Assembly: GCA_025354965.1 (NCBI GenBank)
Contig: JANXLW010000054.1
Coordinates: 1-9,609, forward strand
Source of the DNA: Betaproteobacteria bacterium
GTDB taxonomy: Bacteria; Pseudomonadota; Gammaproteobacteria; Burkholderiales; Burkholderiaceae_C
Direction of reading: 5' to 3'
DNA: 9,609 bases
Positions 6,597-9,609 of this stretch are shown in pieces. Both the position numbers and the translations under genes were made by a program. The notes under the pieces are model-generated. The model saw only the letters and a list, made by a program, of their open reading frames with translations. It was not told where the DNA came from and did not search any database. Positions within the stretch are counted from its first letter, which is position 1. Each line of letters opens with the position of its first letter.

Positions 6597-6656
6597 GAAT
6601 TTGTGAGTCCGAGACTGTAGTTGCGCTACGCGAACCAGCTCTGGCCCTAACCCTGT

Positions 6657-6661
6657 AGGAG
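6657..6661 (+). promoter_or_regulatory. Shine-Dalgarno that fixes the GTG start of accA
   Basis: AGGAG lies 6 nt before GTG at 6668. The resulting N-terminus (MAKKTFLDFEHPI) matches the usual AccA start, so the non-ATG start is well supported. The 71-nt gap before accA shows no other clear element. Confidence 0.75.
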
Positions 6662-6667
6662 CCGTTT

Positions 6668-7645
6668 GTGGCCAAGAAAACTTTCCTCGACTTTGAGCAT
6701 CCAATTGCCGAACTCGAAAACAAGATTGAAGAGCTGCGTTACGTGCAGACCGAGTCGGCGGTGGATATTTCGGCCGAGATCGACCAGTTGGCAAAGAAAA
6801 GTCAGCAACTCACGAAAGACATCTACAGTGACCTGACGCCGTGGCAAATTACCAAAATTGCGCGACATGCCGAGCGCCCGTATGCGCTCGATTACATTGG
6901 TGAGATATTTACTCATTTTGTTGAACTGCACGGTGACCGGCATTTCGCTGACGACCTCAGCATTGTGGGTGGTCTGGCACGTTTCAATGGCACCCCCTGC
7001 ATGGTACTGGGTCAGCAAAAGGGACGCGATACCAAGGAGCGTGGTTTGCGCAACTTCGGCATGAGCAAACCCGAGGGTTATCGCAAGGCGTTGCGGCTCA
7101 TGAAAACGGCTGAAAAATTCAAGTTGCCGATTTTCACTTTTGTCGATACGCCCGGTGCTTATCCCGGCATTGACGCCGAGGAGCGTGGACAGTCAGAGGC
7201 TATCGGCCGCAATATTTTCGAAATGGCGCAACTCGAAGTTCCCATCATCGCTACCATCATTGGCGAAGGCGGCTCGGGTGGGGCACTGGCTATTTCGATT
7301 GGCGATCAAGTAATGATGCTGCAGTACTCCATTTACTCAGTCATTAGTCCCGAGGGTTGTGCCTCCATTCTTTGGAAGACCGCCGACAAGGCGAAGGAGG
7401 CGGCAGATGCCCTCGGCATAACCGCCCACCGCCTCAAGGCCCTTGGCTTGATCGACAAGATCGTCAATGAACCGGTTGGCGGCGCACATCGGGATTACAA
7501 GCAGATGGCGGCTTTCCTGAAGCGCGCGCTGAACGAAGCGTTCCGCCAGGTCAGTGATCTCAAGGTCAAAGAGCTGCTGGACCGTCGCTATGACCGACTG
7601 CAAAGCTACGGGCGCTTCACCGATACCAAGGCGGCGGCCAAGTAG
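6668..7645 (+). CDS. accA: Acetyl-CoA carboxylase carboxyltransferase subunit alpha
   Basis: AccA with AccD transfers the carboxyl group from carboxybiotin to acetyl-CoA, making malonyl-CoA for fatty-acid synthesis. The 325-residue product (E. coli 319) has the N-terminal helical region FLDFEHPIAELENKIEEL, the crotonase-like core with GRDTKERGLRNFGM (119-132), FVDTPGAYPG (158-167), and the oxyanion-hole segment GEGGSGGA (199-206). The ILWKTADKA block follows at 234-242. All family hallmarks are intact. The start is GTG with a good AGGAG upstream. The partner accD is not in the window, as is usual. The stop TAG is in the same frame as tilS, which begins 18 nt later. Confidence 0.97.
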   Translation: MAKKTFLDFEHPIAELENKIEELRYVQTESAVDISAEIDQLAKKSQQLTKDIYSDLTPWQITKIARHAERPYALDYIGEIFTHFVELHGDRHFADDLSIVGGLARFNGTPCMVLGQQKGRDTKERGLRNFGMSKPEGYRKALRLMKTAEKFKLPIFTFVDTPGAYPGIDAEERGQSEAIGRNIFEMAQLEVPIIATIIGEGGSGGALAISIGDQVMMLQYSIYSVISPEGCASILWKTADKAKEAADALGITAHRLKALGLIDKIVNEPVGGAHRDYKQMAAFLKRALNEAFRQVSDLKVKELLDRRYDRLQSYGRFTDTKAAAK

Positions 7646-7663
7646 CTTGTTGCCGGTCCACCA

Positions 7664-8626
7664 GTGACAGCGAAACTGAACGAAGCAATTGCCGCCTTTT
7701 CGCCTGTTTTGCCGTTGGCGGTGGCATTTAGTGGAGGGGTCGATTCCACTGCTTTATTGCTGGCGTGTGCCGAAAAGTGGCCAGGGCAGGTCTACGCCAT
7801 CCACATTCACCATGGCGTACAGCCAGCTGCGGACGACTTCGAGCAGCACTGTCGGGATTTTTGCGCGCAGCTCGATGTACCGCTGACGGTCAAGCGAGTG
7901 GACGGCCGCCATGCACCTGGCCAGAGTCCAGAAGACGCGGCGCGTCGTGCTCGCTACAAAGCGTTCGAAGAAATAGTTGCGGATGGTAATTCGAGTGAAG
8001 GCATCGAAAATATAGCCATAGCACAGCATGCCGATGATCAAGTGGAAACCTTGCTATTGGCCTTGAGCCGTGGTGCCGGATTGCCAGGGTTAAGCGCCAT
8101 GCCCGCAACCTGGGTGCGTCGGGGCATCACTTATCACCGTCCATTGTTGCGGGTACGCGCATCAGATATTCGCGCTTGGGTTAGTAGTCAGGGTGCCGCC
8201 ATTATTGAAGACCCGACGAATGTCGACGAGCAGTACACGCGCAACCGCATTCGTGCCCGGCTGCTGCCTGCTCTGGAGGCCACCTTTCCGCAATTTCGCG
8301 ACACCTTTGCCCGTAGTGTGGCGCACGTGGTGCAGGCGCAGCAGCTACTGCTTGACATTGCGGTGCAGGACTTGGCGTCGCTTGGCGCACCCCCCTTAAT
8401 TGCTAGTGTCCAGCAATTGAGTCGCCCTCGACAGGCCAATGTGCTGCGTCATTGGTTGAGCACCAGTTCAGACACCGTGCCCAGCACTGCGCAACTGGAA
8501 GAACTGCTGGACCAGATTGCCGATTGCACCACCCGGGGCCATCAAATTGGCATCAAAATCGGCATCGGTGTTGTCCAGCGTCGGGGCGCTGAATTGCATT
8601 GGTACAATCCGTCGGTTTTGCTCTAA
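7664..8626 (+). CDS. tilS: tRNA(Ile)-lysidine synthetase, short form
   Basis: TilS attaches lysine to C34 of the tRNA-Ile CAU anticodon, changing its decoding from AUG to AUA. The 320-residue product has the N-type ATP pyrophosphatase loop SGGVDS (23-28), HADD (122-125), the RGAGLPGLSAM segment (136-146), DPTN (183-186) and RNRIR (193-197). The substrate-binding domain with RQANVLRHWL (256-265) and a terminal strand follow. It stops where E. coli TilS (432 aa) continues into its C-terminal domain, so about 110 residues are missing, and lysC begins 14 nt later. Similar short forms exist (Aquifex). The start is GTG at 7664, the only plausible start after the accA stop. No Shine-Dalgarno is seen, so coupling to accA is likely. 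Confidence 0.94.
   Translation: MTAKLNEAIAAFSPVLPLAVAFSGGVDSTALLLACAEKWPGQVYAIHIHHGVQPAADDFEQHCRDFCAQLDVPLTVKRVDGRHAPGQSPEDAARRARYKAFEEIVADGNSSEGIENIAIAQHADDQVETLLLALSRGAGLPGLSAMPATWVRRGITYHRPLLRVRASDIRAWVSSQGAAIIEDPTNVDEQYTRNRIRARLLPALEATFPQFRDTFARSVAHVVQAQQLLLDIAVQDLASLGAPPLIASVQQLSRPRQANVLRHWLSTSSDTVPSTAQLEELLDQIADCTTRGHQIGIKIGIGVVQRRGAELHWYNPSVLL
8600..8608 (+). promoter_or_regulatory. Possible extended -10 promoter for lysC (weak)
   Basis: TG-G-TACAAT inside the last codons of tilS matches an extended -10 element and would start transcription about 25 nt before lysC. No -35 is recognisable, and the bases also encode tilS residues (W-Y-N), so this may be chance. A separate lysC promoter would make sense for an amino-acid-regulated gene. 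Confidence 0.15.
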
Positions 8627-8640
8627 TAAAAATTGTTCCA

Positions 8641-9609
8641 ATGGCATTGATTGTTCACAAATACGGCGGCACCTCAATGGGTTCTACGGAACGTATCCGT
8701 CATGTCGCCAAACGCGTCGCCAAATGGGCGCGCGCCGGTCACCAGATGGTCGTCGTACCTTCCGCCATGAGCGGCGAAACCAACCGATTATTGGCGTTGG
8801 CGAAAGAGTTGGCACCCAGTAAATCGACCGATGCCTACAACCGCGAGCTTGACATGCTGGCTTCCACCGGTGAGCAGGCCTCCAGTGCGCTGTTGGCGAT
8901 TGCGCTGCAGGCCGAAGGCATGACGTCGGTCAGCTATGCCGGCTGGCAAGTACCGATTCGTACCGACAGTGCTTATACCAAAGCTCGCATCGAATCAATT
9001 GACGACGCTCGCGTGCGCGCTGATCTGGACGCCGGCCGGGTGGTCATCGTCACCGGCTTTCAGGGACTCGACGAACTGGGTAACATCACCACCTTGGGGC
9101 GCGGCGGTTCGGATACTTCCGCAGTTGCCGTGGCCGCCGCCATGAAGGCAGACGAGTGCTTGATCTACACCGATGTGGATGGTGTTTACACCACCGACCC
9201 GCGCGTTGTACCTGAGGCGCGCCGTCTGCATACCGTGAGCTTTGAAGAGATGCTGGAGATGGCCTCCATGGGCTCCAAGGTATTGCAGATCCGCTCGGTT
9301 GAATTCGCCGGAAAATACAAGGTCAAGCTGCGGGTTTTGAGCAGCTTTACGCCCTGGGACATTGACATCGACGAAGAAGCCACTTCCGGCACCCTGATTA
9401 CTTTTGAGGAAGACGAACACATGGAGCAAGCCATTGTTTCCGGCATTGCATTCAGCCGCGATGAAGCCAAAATCTCTTTGCTGGGCGTGCCTGACCGGCC
9501 CGGCATCGCCTACCAGATTCTTGGTGCTGTAGCTGATGCAAACATTGAGGTCGATGTCATCATCCAGAACATCAGCAAAGACGGCAAGACCGACTTCAGC
9601 TTCACCGTC
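8641..9609 (+). CDS. lysC: Aspartate kinase (partial, runs off the window)
   Basis: Aspartokinase phosphorylates aspartate, the first step toward lysine, threonine, methionine and diaminopimelate. The visible 323 residues show the amino-acid-kinase motif K7-YGGTS, SGETN (44-48), GRGGSDTSA (153-161), and YTDVDGVYTTDPR (176-188). From about residue 264 a first ACT regulatory domain begins (SLLGVPDRPGIA, 279-290). Family members of this type are usually just over 400 residues with two ACT domains, so roughly 90-100 residues lie beyond the window. Feedback control by lysine and/or threonine through the ACT domains is family knowledge; specificity cannot be read here. The ATG lies 14 nt after the tilS stop with an A-rich leader and no Shine-Dalgarno. 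The start MALIVHKYGGTS matches the usual N-terminus. Confidence 0.96.
   Translation, partial: MALIVHKYGGTSMGSTERIRHVAKRVAKWARAGHQMVVVPSAMSGETNRLLALAKELAPSKSTDAYNRELDMLASTGEQASSALLAIALQAEGMTSVSYAGWQVPIRTDSAYTKARIESIDDARVRADLDAGRVVIVTGFQGLDELGNITTLGRGGSDTSAVAVAAAMKADECLIYTDVDGVYTTDPRVVPEARRLHTVSFEEMLEMASMGSKVLQIRSVEFAGKYKVKLRVLSSFTPWDIDIDEEATSGTLITFEEDEHMEQAIVSGIAFSRDEAKISLLGVPDRPGIAYQILGAVADANIEVDVIIQNISKDGKTDFSFTV

Noticed and set aside
6610..6630. Short inverted repeats in the alkA-accA gap as a terminator or attenuator
   Set aside because: Stems are about 4 bp with no T-run; not distinguishable from chance.
5865..6794. 309-codon minus-strand ORF spanning alkA and the accA start
   Set aside because: Long, but antisense to alkA with intact HhH-GPD motifs and to accA's start; no family features in its own translation.

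Overview
The window looks like a chromosomal housekeeping segment from a betaproteobacterium, most likely Burkholderiales. This rests on family resemblance and on the remembered gene order lpxH-ppiB-ppiA-(TPR)-cysS-alkA-accA-tilS-lysC, which is characteristic of that group. GC content looks moderate (mid-50s per cent by eye, not computed). I cannot name a genus. I see no mobile elements, tRNAs, rRNAs, CRISPR arrays or foreign-looking islands.

Layout. Bases 1-115 are an upstream region with two perfect inverted repeats. A rightward GAF/HD-GYP gene (116-1723), a predicted cyclic-di-GMP phosphodiesterase, meets the leftward lpxH tail to tail, and the two stop codons share one TTAA. The leftward cluster, read from right to left, is a secreted TPR protein (4324-3743), periplasmic cyclophilin ppiA (3673-3074), cytoplasmic cyclophilin ppiB (3070-2564) and lpxH (2562-1720). 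The last three are packed with gaps of 3 and 1 nt. A 184-nt divergent region (4325-4508) holds a good sigma-70-like promoter for the leftward cluster and an ambiguous 60-codon ORF. The rightward cluster is cysS (4509-5900), an AlkA-type glycosylase (5946-6596), accA (6668-7645, GTG start), a short-form tilS (7664-8626, GTG start) and lysC (from 8641, cut by the window end).

How the genes relate. The leftward cluster is envelope-oriented: lipid A synthesis (LpxH), periplasmic and cytoplasmic proline isomerisation, and an exported TPR protein. The rightward cluster mixes translation fidelity (CysS, TilS), the first committed step of fatty-acid synthesis (AccA), alkylation repair (AlkA) and entry into the aspartate amino-acid family (LysC). 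It looks like a conserved housekeeping string rather than one pathway.

I did not find a convincing undescribed system. The points most worth checking are the roughly 115-residue insertion inside the HD-GYP domain, the 60-codon ORF versus promoter in the divergent region, the hairpin whose loop carries the cysS stop codon, the C-terminally short TilS, and the accA/tilS pair lying in one frame with only a TAG between them.
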